Shown here: positions 19,440 to 28,140 of the stretch, one piece after another
How positions within the stretch are numbered: position 1 is the first letter of the stretch
Layout: each line of letters opens with the position of its first letter
NCBI RefSeq assembly: GCF_947493425.1
Contig: NZ_CANLRP010000033.1
Location: 1-62,883 of the forward strand
Reading direction: 5' to 3'
Source: an uncultured Microscilla sp.
GTDB lineage: Bacteria; Bacteroidota; Bacteroidia; Cytophagales; Microscillaceae
DNA length: 62,883 nucleotides
Position numbers and translations under genes: made by a program
Notes under the pieces: generated by a model
Database searches by the model: none
What the model saw: the letters and a program-made list of their open reading frames with translations, nothing else
Told to the model about the DNA's origin: nothing

Positions 19440-21473
19440 ATGAAACCAACCAAACTACTCTTGGTCAGCATTTTAGGATTGTTCTTAACTACCAACAATA
19501 TTTTTGCTCAAAAAAACTTGCCTACTACCAATACAGGGGGTAAGATTTTTTATAAGTATACATTGTTGAAAGGAGAGTCTTTAGAAGACGTGGCAAAAAA
19601 GTACAACTTACAATTAGCTGACATTTACCGTGATAACCCTTTGGCAAGAAATGGGATAAAAGCAGGGGAAACGTTGCTTATACCTAAAAACAACCATACC
19701 CAGGTAGTTGCTAAGAAGACTACCCCCAACACTGCCAAAACAACTAAAAAAAGAAATACTCAACGAATATACACTTCATCGCAATATAGTTTGACTACCC
19801 ATAAGGTAACCAAGGGCGAAACATTGTTCAGAATCTCTAAGAAGTACAAAGTATCTGTCAATGCTATTCAAAAGTGGAATCCGCGGGTTTCGAACAACAA
19901 AATAATACCAGGGCAAGAGCTTATCGTAGGCATTGGTAAAAGGCGTGCCTCTAAGCGCAACACAATGCGCAAAAAAATAGCCATGCGTAACAAACGTAAA
20001 AGGAGCACTCGCACCTATAAAACCGCCTCTCCTAATGAAAAACCAATCAAACACAAGGTAAAAAAAGGAGAATGGCTAAGTGTAATTGCCAAAAAATATA
20101 AGGTGTCAATCGCTGACATAAAGAAATGGAATAACCTTAGTTCTGATAAGATCAAAATAGGGGATGAGCTATGGATTTATGGCAATGGTACCAATGACAA
20201 GCCTAGTGGAGTAACTCCTCATAAAAATGACCCTGATCCTTTGAATGTAAAGACAAACAACTCTACTTCAGACGAAAACCCCATTAGGAAATACAAAACC
20301 CCTAACACGAATGAAAAGGGTAAAATAACCCATGTGGTACAAAGAAGTGAAACTTTGTATAAAATAAGTCGCAAATACAAGGTGAGTGTTGCTGAAATAA
20401 AGAAATGGAATAATATCACAAGTGGCAACTATATCAAAGCAGGGTCTACTTTGGTGATTTACCCTAAGGGTTATAAGGCTCCTGAAAACACTCATAACAA
20501 CAATACAGGGAACAAAGGAAATAACAACCCTATATTGAAAGAACAGCCTACTCCGGTGAAGAAACCTTCTAATGGAGACAATCCACTGGACTTTAACGGC
20601 AGTAAAGACAAATATGAAGTAGATGGTAAAGTAAAGGTGAAATATGTGGTAAAGTCGGGAGATAACTTGTGGAACATTTCTCAGGCACATAAGGTGAAGA
20701 TGGAAGAGATTAAAGATTGGAACAATCTCAGAAACACCGACGATTTGGTGGTGGGTCAAACCTTGAATATTTACACTAAACATCCTCCCAAAAAAGAGGA
20801 AATAACTAAACCAGGTGGTATTCCTAAGCCAAAAGTAAACACTGGCAACCCAGTAAAACAATCAAACGATGTGTTTGACCTGATTCGTCCAGGTGGTACT
20901 TTGCCACAGAGTACTCCTGTAAAAAAGAAGGAACCAGTAAAAACAAGTACTACTTATACTCCTCCTACCAGAAAGGTGTATAAGCAGGCGCAGCCTCCTG
21001 TAACCAAGAGAGTAACCAATACCTATACTCCTCCTGCCAAGAAAGTATACAAACAACCCGCAACTAACACGGTGAAGAAGAAAATTTTTCCTCCTCCACC
21101 CAACATTACAAAAAGGGTTACTAAGCCGGCTGCTGCTACTACCCGACCAAATATGGTGATAGATAACCCAACCCGTACTACTAAAACTGAAGAAGACAAA
21201 GTAATGGTTTTCGAAAAAGGGATGGCTTCTATGATAGATGTAGGACAAGACAGTCAAAAATACCAAGCTTTACACCGTACTGCTCCTGTGGGTTCATTTG
21301 TAAGGGTTACTAACCTGAGCAATGGCAAATTGGTAGTAGTAAGTGTTATTGGTAAGTTACCAGTAGGTGCTCCTGAAAATGTGATTATAAAGCTCACTAA
21401 ACGTGCTTATGATCAATTGGAAGCCAATGAAAATATTCCAGTAGAAATTGACTATGACTTAGAGAAAAACTAA
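19440..21473 (+). CDS. five-LysM secreted protein with C-terminal RlpA-like domain
   Basis: This 677-residue protein has a signal peptide (about residues 1-23, ending I-F-A-Q) and five LysM peptidoglycan-binding modules near residues 38-82, 120-165, 204-249, 297-342 and 400-446. Basic and proline- or threonine-rich linkers join them. A P/T/K-rich spacer (about 480-590) leads to a C-terminal double-psi beta-barrel resembling RlpA, with A-L-H-R-T-A-P-V-G-S-F-V-R-V-T-N-L-S-N-G-K. RlpA enzymes cut naked glycan strands using an aspartate in a N-D-R-G-P context. Here that position reads V-I-G-K-L-P, so enzymatic activity is doubtful and a wall-binding or division role is more likely (inference). 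It is followed by a terminator. Confidence 0.88.
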   Translation: MKPTKLLLVSILGLFLTTNNIFAQKNLPTTNTGGKIFYKYTLLKGESLEDVAKKYNLQLADIYRDNPLARNGIKAGETLLIPKNNHTQVVAKKTTPNTAKTTKKRNTQRIYTSSQYSLTTHKVTKGETLFRISKKYKVSVNAIQKWNPRVSNNKIIPGQELIVGIGKRRASKRNTMRKKIAMRNKRKRSTRTYKTASPNEKPIKHKVKKGEWLSVIAKKYKVSIADIKKWNNLSSDKIKIGDELWIYGNGTNDKPSGVTPHKNDPDPLNVKTNNSTSDENPIRKYKTPNTNEKGKITHVVQRSETLYKISRKYKVSVAEIKKWNNITSGNYIKAGSTLVIYPKGYKAPENTHNNNTGNKGNNNPILKEQPTPVKKPSNGDNPLDFNGSKDKYEVDGKVKVKYVVKSGDNLWNISQAHKVKMEEIKDWNNLRNTDDLVVGQTLNIYTKHPPKKEEITKPGGIPKPKVNTGNPVKQSNDVFDLIRPGGTLPQSTPVKKKEPVKTSTTYTPPTRKVYKQAQPPVTKRVTNTYTPPAKKVYKQPATNTVKKKIFPPPPNITKRVTKPAAATTRPNMVIDNPTRTTKTEEDKVMVFEKGMASMIDVGQDSQKYQALHRTAPVGSFVRVTNLSNGKLVVVSVIGKLPVGAPENVIIKLTKRAYDQLEANENIPVEIDYDLEKN

Positions 21474-21494
21474 GTTTAAAAATATAGTAGAATT

Positions 21495-21530
21495 AAGCGT
21501 TCGTTATTACAACGAGCGCTTTTTTTTTAT
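21495..21530 (+). terminator. rho-independent terminator
   Basis: AAGCGTTCGTT (21495-21505) pairs with AACGAGCGCTT (21511-21521) with one G-U pair and a 5-nt loop, followed by eight or more T residues. It closes the DUF4905-LysM operon. Confidence 0.85.
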
Positions 21531-21588
21531 GCTTAATTCCATTATTTTTACTTTATAAGCCAACACATTTACTTGAAAATAACACACT

Positions 21589-22179
21589 ATGAAAACTTTT
21601 ATTTCACTCCATTGCCTATTACTATGTTTTTGGGCAATGCCCACCCAAGGACAGAAAGTGCTGCAAAGAGGACTCGCAGAGGTAATCAGCGACTCTCAAA
21701 AAACCAATAAATACCTGGCAATGCATGTGTCTTACGCCAGAGGAACATTACTTAGGATAAGAAATCCAGCCAATGGGCAATACGTAGACGCTACTGTAAT
21801 TGGCAATATGCGTCCCCGTTATAAACTCATTTTGAAGGTGTCAAAGTCAGTATATGAAGATTTGAATGCCACGGGCAAAAGGTTTGCGGTGGAGATTTTG
21901 TATGCCCCTATTTATGAAACACCTCGAAGATACCGCAAGAAAAAAGTAGCAAAGGCGAGCCCAACCATTGCCCCAATAAAACCAGTAAAGATTACCTCTT
22001 CTTTGAACCACCGTGTAGTAAGAACACAAACCTTGTTTCATACGGTAAAATCTGGCGACACGCTTTACCGAATATCCAGAAAGTACAAGGTAAAGGTAGA
22101 AGATATTAAAGTATGGAATAACCTGCCTGATAATAAACTGAAGGTAGGACAAGACCTGGTAATTACAGTCAATAAATGA
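21589..22179 (+). CDS. secreted RlpA-like domain plus C-terminal LysM
   Basis: This 196-residue protein has a signal peptide (about residues 1-21, ending T-Q-G-Q) and an RlpA-like double-psi barrel (about 25-105) with R-I-R-N-P-A-N-G-Q-Y-V-D-A-T-V-I-G-N. A basic linker and one LysM module (about 147-193, G-D-T-L-Y-R-I-S-R-K-Y-K-V) follow. The domain order is the reverse of that in the gene just upstream, and the two barrels are clearly homologous, so the pair is a duplication with domain shuffling. As in the neighbour, the usual catalytic aspartate motif is replaced, here by V-I-G-N-M-R-P. Its stop overlaps the start of the LRR gene by 4 nt (ATGA), so the two are translationally coupled. Confidence 0.85.
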   Translation: MKTFISLHCLLLCFWAMPTQGQKVLQRGLAEVISDSQKTNKYLAMHVSYARGTLLRIRNPANGQYVDATVIGNMRPRYKLILKVSKSVYEDLNATGKRFAVEILYAPIYETPRRYRKKKVAKASPTIAPIKPVKITSSLNHRVVRTQTLFHTVKSGDTLYRISRKYKVKVEDIKVWNNLPDNKLKVGQDLVITVNK

Positions 22180-22826
22180 TGTTGTATAAATACTTTGGGA
22201 CATTTATTTGCTGGATGGTTGCATTGCCACTAAACGCCCAGTTGTTGTCTGCCAAAGCATTGCAAAAAGTAAAGCCTTTTGTATCTCTGGAGACAGCATT
22301 GAAAGCTCCTGACCAGGTAATCAAGCTTGATTTATGGAATGCTGATCTCGCCTCTATTCCTAAAGAAGTTTTTCAATTGAAAAATTTACAGGCCTTGAAC
22401 CTTAACTTTAATCAGTTGAAGGATGTGCCCGCTGAAATTGCCCAACTAAAGTATTTGCAGGAATTACGCTTGGGGCACAATCAGCTCACCTCCTACTCTG
22501 CTCATTTGTCTGCACTACCTCATTTGCGGGTATTAGATTTACACGGCAACCGTTTAGCCAATATACCAGCTGCTATTGCAAAACTACCCCTACTTGAAGA
22601 GTTGCATTTGCACGAAAACCAACTAACCAAGATCAATGCTGCTTGGACAACGCTTGCCAAATTAAGGTTTGTCAACTTGTCGGAAAACCAACTTAAGGCG
22701 CTCTCTATCACGGCTCAACACTCACTAAAGCATCTCAACATGTTGATTTTGATAAAAAATCGCCTCAAAAAAAAACAACAAAAGCAGTTGCAAAAATTTT
22801 TACCAAATACAACGCTTAGGTTTTAA
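22176..22826 (+). CDS. secreted leucine-rich repeat protein
   Basis: This 216-residue protein has an N-terminal export signal (about residues 1-20, ending L-N-A-Q) and about six leucine-rich repeats of the L-x-x-L-x-L-x-x-N-x-L type (about 60-200), the last of them a terminal cap rich in K and Q. Its start overlaps the previous stop by 4 nt. The repeats resemble those of the LRR proteins at 30077-31207 and 39904-41145; the ending L-I-L-I-K-N-R is shared with the latter (L-I-L-I-K-N-A). Protein binding in the envelope is the likely role. Co-expression with an RlpA/LysM protein suggests a cell-wall setting, as inference. Confidence 0.85.
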   Translation: MMLYKYFGTFICWMVALPLNAQLLSAKALQKVKPFVSLETALKAPDQVIKLDLWNADLASIPKEVFQLKNLQALNLNFNQLKDVPAEIAQLKYLQELRLGHNQLTSYSAHLSALPHLRVLDLHGNRLANIPAAIAKLPLLEELHLHENQLTKINAAWTTLAKLRFVNLSENQLKALSITAQHSLKHLNMLILIKNRLKKKQQKQLQKFLPNTTLRF

Positions 22827-23102
22827 CAATAGTCCATAGTATTTAGTCCATAGTCCGTAGCTGATTCGAGTAAATATTCACCTTATTAAACCCTGTAAAT
22901 CAGTAGTTTATACTAAATTTGTGTACCTACTTTATTTTTAAAAGGGTTTCAGTTTTAGGTCTACGCTGTGCAATTAAATAGTTTTTAAAATCATAACCTA
23001 CTGATAACCGAGCCTCTGGCGAGTCCTTAGATACCGATGTATATCGGTGCTCAACGAAGGTAATCAGTAGTCAACTTTGGCTAAAATCACTGCGGAGTAT
23101 TG
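22824..23102. repeat. dispersed repeat family A, copy 1 (279 bp)
   Basis: This intergenic block matches 25612-25861 along almost its whole length. Both begin TAACAATAGTCCATAG, share a GATTCGAGTAAAT segment, and end AAAATCACTG-GGAGTATTG. Copy 1 is about 29 bp longer because it holds an extra hairpin module at 23018-23051. No open frame is present. The two copies flank the serB-serA gene and point the same way. Confidence 0.88.
23018..23051. repeat. 34 bp hairpin module nested in repeat A
   Basis: This module contains a perfect dyad-type core, CCGATGTATATCGG, preceded by AGTCCTTAGATA. A near-identical 34 bp module is at 58173-58206, but copy 2 of repeat A lacks it. It therefore moves or is lost independently of the larger repeat. 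Confidence 0.8.
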
Positions 23103-23235
23103 TTTTAAGGAATGGTACCAAAATAAATTTACATTCTTAACCTCATCTTTTATTAAACTATAGAAATTTATTTTTACACCATTCCTAAGGGAGCAAACAA
23201 GAAATAACCTACCTATTTTTTAATTGCTCCTTAAA

Positions 23236-23271
23236 AAGTAAAACCCCTTTAGGGCTCACCTAAAAGGGTTT
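23236..23271 (-). terminator. terminator for serB-serA
   Basis: A 13-bp stem with one mismatch (23241-23253 with 23259-23271) is followed on the minus strand by a short T run. It lies about 30 nt after the serB-serA stop. Confidence 0.7.
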
Positions 23272-23301
23272 AAAGATAGATGATCTATTGATAAGCAAAG
23301 C

Positions 23302-25197
23302 TTAATATAAGGGGCGAAACTTGATTGTATGTGGAATAGCCCTCATTTCGTTGATAAGCTCTTTATCGTATTCTTTGTTTACATCAGTAATTACATACCC
23401 TAGTTTTTCGTTGGTTTTGAGGTATTGCCCCAAAATATTTACCTCATGACGATTAAGTATGGTGTTGATCTTTGCCAAAATACCCGGCACGTTTTCGTGC
23501 ACATGAATCAGGCGGTGCGCATTACGTTGTTCGGGCAACTGAATATTTGGGAAGTTAACACTACCAAAAGTATCTCCTTTGTTAATATAGTTAAACACTT
23601 GAGTAGGTACGTAGTTGGCAATGTTTTTTTGGGCTTCCTGAGTGCTGCCCCCAATATGTGGGGTAAGGATGGTATTGGGCAAACCTTTCAGGGCTGACTT
23701 AAATGGCTCTTCATTGGTTTTAGGTTCTTCCGGGAATACATCTATGCTTGCTCCACGAATTTTACCACTTTCAATTGCTACCTTCAATGCCTCAATATCT
23801 ATGACAAAGCCCCGGCTTAGGTTCATAAAAATGACCCCATCTTTCATTATATCAAAGTACTCTTTACCAAAAATATTGCGGTTATCTGAACGTCCGTCTA
23901 CGTGTAAGCTTATAATATCGGCGGTTGACAGTAACTCTTCTATAGTTTTGCATTTGGTGGCATTTCCCAAGGCAAGTTTTTCTACCACATCGTAGTAGTA
24001 CACATCCAAGCCAAGCGCCTCGCCCAATACTGACAACTGCTTGCCTATATTACCGTATCCTACAATACCTAGTTTTTTCCCTCTTATCTCGTTACTGTTG
24101 GCAGCAGATTTTTGCCAAATCCCCTGATGCATTTTCATCGACACATCGGGTATGTTACGCATGAGCATAATCATTTGAGCAATGGCAAGCTCTACCACAC
24201 TGCGAGTATTGCTATAAGGTGCATTAAAAGTAAGTACGCCTTTTTCCAGACAAGCTTCCAAGTCTATTTGATTGGTACCAATACAAAAAGCACCTACCAC
24301 CATCAGGCGATTAGCGTTTTCAAGTACTTTGCGAGTAACGTGGGTTTTCGAACGAATACCCAAAATATGTACATCTTTAATTTTTTCGCTCAACTCGGCT
24401 TCATCCAAAGCTCCGGCAATAATTTCTACATTATAGCCCTCTTTTTCAAACAATTCTTTTGCATCAGAATGAATGTTCTCTAGCAGTAACACATTGATTC
24501 TGTTCTTGGGGTAAGATAGTGACATAGGTAATTTATTATCGTATAAAAACTCTTCCAATGTAGGGGCAATATGGTCAGCTTTGTGCAGTACCGAGTCACG
24601 GTTTACGTTTTCGGTAAAAGCATAAAACTTATTGGCAAGTCCTGCTTCGCGGATTTCATAATCGGTATAGCCATCACCAATGACGTACACATCGCCTTTT
24701 AAATTTAGTGCTTTTAGTTGTTTTACCTTTCCTTTGTCTTTCGATAGTACGTTGTTGTGATCATAACCCACAATATAACCATCTTGGTCAAAGGTAAAGG
24801 TATTGGCAAACACGTTGTCAGCAGCAATGCCAAACTCAGCTACTATAGGTGTAATAAACTCTTTGAAACCACTGGATACTACCAGCACTTGAGGAGCATA
24901 TTCATCAAAAAATACCTGATTGCGTCGAAACGAGTCAGAAACTTTGGTCTTGAGCTTTTCTACCAATTCGCCAATATGATCGCGATGGGCTTTGAGCAAA
25001 GAAATACGTTTTTCCAATGACTCGGAAAACGAGATAGACCCATCCATCCCTTGGTTGGTAATATTGCTAATTTCTTGAGTCACCTGTTCGCGGTGAGGCG
25101 AGTTACCAAGGGCAACTCCAGCCAGCTCATCCAGCCCTTCTACTTTTGTAAAGGTACTGTCAAAGTCAATAACAAAGTATTTTTTTCCAGCATTCAT
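23302..25197 (-). CDS. serA: bifunctional phosphoserine phosphatase / D-3-phosphoglycerate dehydrogenase fusion
   Basis: This 631-residue protein joins two enzymes of serine synthesis. Residues 1 to about 205 are a HAD-type SerB-like phosphatase: D11-F-D13-S-T motif, V-S-S-G-F motif II, and G-D-G-Y-T-D motif IV. Residues about 230-550 are a D-isomer 2-hydroxyacid dehydrogenase: Rossmann motif G-Y-G-N-I-G, and T-P-H-I-G-G-S-T with the catalytic histidine. Residues about 555-631 are a C-terminal ACT domain, V-H-E-N-V-P-G-I-L, for serine feedback. It should catalyse the first and last steps of the phosphorylated pathway, while the middle step (SerC) is not in the window. Such fusions occur in Bacteroidota. 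The gene is monocistronic between two copies of repeat A. Confidence 0.93.
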   Translation of the reverse strand: MNAGKKYFVIDFDSTFTKVEGLDELAGVALGNSPHREQVTQEISNITNQGMDGSISFSESLEKRISLLKAHRDHIGELVEKLKTKVSDSFRRNQVFFDEYAPQVLVVSSGFKEFITPIVAEFGIAADNVFANTFTFDQDGYIVGYDHNNVLSKDKGKVKQLKALNLKGDVYVIGDGYTDYEIREAGLANKFYAFTENVNRDSVLHKADHIAPTLEEFLYDNKLPMSLSYPKNRINVLLLENIHSDAKELFEKEGYNVEIIAGALDEAELSEKIKDVHILGIRSKTHVTRKVLENANRLMVVGAFCIGTNQIDLEACLEKGVLTFNAPYSNTRSVVELAIAQMIMLMRNIPDVSMKMHQGIWQKSAANSNEIRGKKLGIVGYGNIGKQLSVLGEALGLDVYYYDVVEKLALGNATKCKTIEELLSTADIISLHVDGRSDNRNIFGKEYFDIMKDGVIFMNLSRGFVIDIEALKVAIESGKIRGASIDVFPEEPKTNEEPFKSALKGLPNTILTPHIGGSTQEAQKNIANYVPTQVFNYINKGDTFGSVNFPNIQLPEQRNAHRLIHVHENVPGILAKINTILNRHEVNILGQYLKTNEKLGYVITDVNKEYDKELINEMRAIPHTIKFRPLY

Positions 25198-25611
25198 TTT
25201 TTTGGATAGGTATTGAGTGTTGGGTAGGCATAAGCCATTTAGCCCCTGATATTATGCAGTTTCTTGAAGCATGCGTATTTTGTGTAGCTTTCTTGTTATC
25301 CAACAGATAAAAGCGCACGATGCGTTGCTAACAAAAACCGATTTATACTAGGATTAAAGTTGGTATTCAGACAATTAGTCAAAATCCATCCTCAAAACCA
25401 TTTTTGTTTAAGTATAATTTTTTTGTACGCTACATCACTTGAGGCAGAGTAATCAACCCTCTGTATCCACACTCAATGAACCTTGTTTAATGATTTTGTG
25501 TAATAATGATTTCTTCATCTTATTTTGTGATGAAGGCTGAATATAGAAATTTTCTTAAGCAATGGCTATTTTTAAGTAAATTGGGCTATTTTTTCTTGAT
25601 TTGTTAATATA
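25198..25611. other. spacer upstream of serB-serA
   Basis: About 410 bp of AT-rich sequence precede serB-serA on the minus strand and run up to repeat A copy 2. I see no open frame. The region should hold the serB-serA promoter, but no clean TAnnTTTG box with a -33 partner stood out. Confidence 0.4.
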
Positions 25612-25861
25612 TAACAATAGTCCATAGCATTTAGTCCGTAGTCCATAGCGGATTCGAGTAAATGTTTACCCTATTAATCATTGTAAACCAATGGCGTATA
25701 TTAAATTTGTGTACTTGCTTTATTTTTCAAAGGGTTTCAGCTTTACGTCTAAACACGTAATTAAATAGTTTTTAAACTTATAAACATTTGATAACCGACC
25801 AACGGGAGCTCAACGAAGGTAATCAGTAATCAACTTTGACTAAAATCACTGTGGAGTATTG
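25612..25861. repeat. dispersed repeat family A, copy 2 (250 bp)
   Basis: This block is homologous to 22824-23102 in the same orientation, with scattered substitutions but the same order of blocks. It lacks the 34 bp hairpin module of copy 1; a short CCAACGGGAGC stretch stands in its place. It ends about 20 bp before the stop of the ADP-ribosylglycohydrolase gene. Confidence 0.88.
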
Positions 25862-25879
25862 ATATAACATATGTAATAC

Positions 25880-26725
25880 TTAATACACTACCCCATAAGT
25901 CTCCTGAAAACCTTCTACCAACTGCCACAAGCCAGTGCCCAATATTGCTTTGGTTTGGGTAACAATATTTTCGGGAATTTTTTTATAAAAGGCCTGGGCA
26001 ATGGCTCCCGCTATAGCTGCCTGAGTGTCGGCATCGCCCCCTAGCGAAATGGCAAGCCGTATGGTATGTTCATAATTGGTAGCATCCAAAAAAGCAATGA
26101 TTGCCTCAGGCACAGAGCCTTCACAAGTAGCATCAAATTTATAGCCTGGGCGAATGTCTTTGATGGTGTCTTGCAAAGGATACTCATAAGTTTCTATCAA
26201 ATACTCACGAATGGCCTCTTTGCTTTCGCCTTTGTTTGCCATAAACACCGCTGCGGCTACTGCTTGTGCGCCTTCTATCCCTTGCGGGTGATCATGGGTT
26301 ACTTCAGCACTTGCCTTGGCTTCGGCGAGTACTTCTTCTAAGGTATCAAAAGCAAAAGCTACTGGGCTTACCCGCATGGCTGACCCATTGCCATAACTGT
26401 TGTAAGGAGTCATATCATCACTTTTAAGCCACTTCTGAAACCTCCCACCATACCCTCGATCTGGAAACCGCCTGCCATAGGCTTTAATGGTTGCCCCATA
26501 AGGTTGATGATTCATAATAGCATCAGCTACTGCCAAGGTCATCACCGTGTCGTCAGTAAAATTGTTATAACCTTCAAACAAGTCAAAATCTTCGCGTTTG
26601 GTATAGGCTCGCTCACGCTGCATGGCAGCATCATCGCGAATGGTCATTTTAGACAAACGATACAAGGCGTGGTTGCGCTTTTCACGCATAGAACCTATAA
26701 TATCACCAGCAATGGCTCCTAACAT
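25880..26725 (-). CDS. ADP-ribosylglycohydrolase family protein
   Basis: From the ATG at 26725 the product has 281 residues and begins directly with the family's M-L-G-A-I-A-G-D-I-I-G-S strand. Metal-binding motifs of the DraG/ARH fold are present: F-T-D-D-T-V near residue 60 and G-G-D-A-D-T-Q near 242, plus S-Y-G-N-G-S-A-M-R. Family members remove ADP-ribose from proteins or other acceptors with Mg2+. An in-frame ATG at 26827 would add 34 unrelated residues and sits inside the fabH terminator hairpin, so it is rejected; 26773 is also possible. A PARP is encoded about 16 kb away, so eraser and writer of ADP-ribose marks may occur together (inference). Confidence 0.9.
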   Translation of the reverse strand: MLGAIAGDIIGSMREKRNHALYRLSKMTIRDDAAMQRERAYTKREDFDLFEGYNNFTDDTVMTLAVADAIMNHQPYGATIKAYGRRFPDRGYGGRFQKWLKSDDMTPYNSYGNGSAMRVSPVAFAFDTLEEVLAEAKASAEVTHDHPQGIEGAQAVAAAVFMANKGESKEAIREYLIETYEYPLQDTIKDIRPGYKFDATCEGSVPEAIIAFLDATNYEHTIRLAISLGGDADTQAAIAGAIAQAFYKKIPENIVTQTKAILGTGLWQLVEGFQETYGVVY

Positions 26726-26813
26726 ATTTTTATAGTCTTTTTTAGTTGAATCTGCAAGATACAAGTGATTCATCACAAGTTTGTGGCTTTTGCTTCTTTT
26801 GGTGGGTAACCCA

Positions 26814-26845
26814 TAAAAAAACACCACCCAAAACAGGCAGTGTTT
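26814..26845 (-). terminator. terminator for the fabH-like gene
   Basis: On the minus strand a 10-bp stem with two G-U pairs (26819-26828 with 26836-26845) closes a 7-nt loop and is followed by six T residues. It separates fabH from the downstream glycohydrolase gene and overlaps the rejected upstream start at 26827. Confidence 0.7.
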
Positions 26846-26896
26846 CTTTTCATGAATGACTTGTCACTTATTGTTCAGTGCTTGTGGCTAACCATA

Positions 26897-27895
26897 CTAC
26901 CACTTAAGCAAGCAAGAAGCCCAGGTAAATCCACTACCAAAAGCAGCCAAACATATTACATCCCCTTTTTCCAAACGTCCAGCTTCGTCTAGTTCACTTA
27001 AAGCAATAGGAATAGTAGCTGCGGTGGTGTTTCCGTAGCGTTGAATGTTGTTATATACTTTATCTTCGTCTAAACCCATTTTACGACGTACTGCCTCTGA
27101 AATACGCAGGTTTGCCTGGTGAGGTACCAACATATCAATATCATCTTTGGTCATATTGTTGGCGTCTAAAGCCTCATTGATGGCTTCAGGGAAACGAGTT
27201 ACCGCATGCTTAAAAACGGCGCTCCCTTTCATATAAGGCAGGTGTTTGCCCTCTTCTATGATTTTGGTAGACATGCGGTCTTTCAGGTTACTACCTGGGT
27301 GTTCCAATAGTAAGTCTTCGGCATATTTACCTTCTGAGTGCAAGTGGGTAGATAAGATACGGCTATCTTCGTTGTCGGTAGCTTGCACTACTGCTGCTCC
27401 GGCTCCATCGCCAAACAGTACCGCAAAGTCACGGTTACGAGTACTTTTTTCTAATATGTTGGATTGGATTTCAGAACCTACCACCAGTACATTTTTGTAC
27501 ATGCCACTTTTGATGAATTGGTCGGCAACTGATAGTCCATAAATAAATCCGGTACACTGGGTACGTACATCTAGTGCACCAATGTTGCGAAAAGGGAGTT
27601 CGCGTTGTAATAATACACCAGAACCAGGGAAGTTGTAATCGGGGCTAAGCGTGGCAAATACAATGAAGTCAATCTCTTCGGGAGTTACTCCTGCTTTTTC
27701 CATCGCTACTTCAGAAGCACGGGCCCCCATCTTAGATACAGTATCTTTGCCTTCGGTAAAAAAGTGGCGGGTTTCGATTCCCGAACGTTCTCGGATCCAC
27801 TCATCACTTGTGTCCATGTATTTTTCCAAGTCATGGTTGGTTACCATAGTTTCGGGTACGTAAAACCCTAGACCTGCTATTCTTGAATAAGTCAT
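26897..27895 (-). CDS. fabH: 3-oxoacyl-ACP synthase III family protein (FabH-like)
   Basis: This 332-residue thiolase-fold enzyme has the Cys-His-Asn triad of KAS III: C114 in R-T-Q-C-T-G, H259 in V-P-H-Q-A-N-L and N289 in Y-G-N-T-T-A. The N-terminus G-x-G-x-Y-V-P-E and the G-I-E-T-R-H stretch are typical. FabH starts fatty acid synthesis by condensing acetyl- or acyl-CoA with malonyl-ACP. Bacteroidota often have several paralogues, including ones used for secondary lipids. No other fatty acid gene is next to it, so the exact role is open. The gene appears monocistronic, with its own terminator. Confidence 0.9.
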   Translation of the reverse strand: MTYSRIAGLGFYVPETMVTNHDLEKYMDTSDEWIRERSGIETRHFFTEGKDTVSKMGARASEVAMEKAGVTPEEIDFIVFATLSPDYNFPGSGVLLQRELPFRNIGALDVRTQCTGFIYGLSVADQFIKSGMYKNVLVVGSEIQSNILEKSTRNRDFAVLFGDGAGAAVVQATDNEDSRILSTHLHSEGKYAEDLLLEHPGSNLKDRMSTKIIEEGKHLPYMKGSAVFKHAVTRFPEAINEALDANNMTKDDIDMLVPHQANLRISEAVRRKMGLDEDKVYNNIQRYGNTTAATIPIALSELDEAGRLEKGDVICLAAFGSGFTWASCLLKW

Positions 27896-28140
27896 ATATC
27901 GTTAGTAAAAAGTGCAATTTCTTCCACAAATAAAACAATTAATTTGCAAAAGTAATGATTTAGCTGTTTTTAGTAGGCTAACTATACCCCGCACATCTTC
28001 CAAAAAAAGTGACTTATACAATATTTAATTCTAAAAATACAACTTAAACAAAATTATAAACCAGAAAAACCCTAAAAAAACAACAAACATACTTAAAAAA
28101 ACAGCCCTTTGCTTTTTTTAAACAATCTATAAAAATATTC

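Noticed and set aside
20268..20861. Long antisense open frame (197 codons) across the LysM protein gene
   Set aside because: It is a shadow of repeated LysM and linker codons on the plus strand; the product is rich in F, Y and L with no domain.
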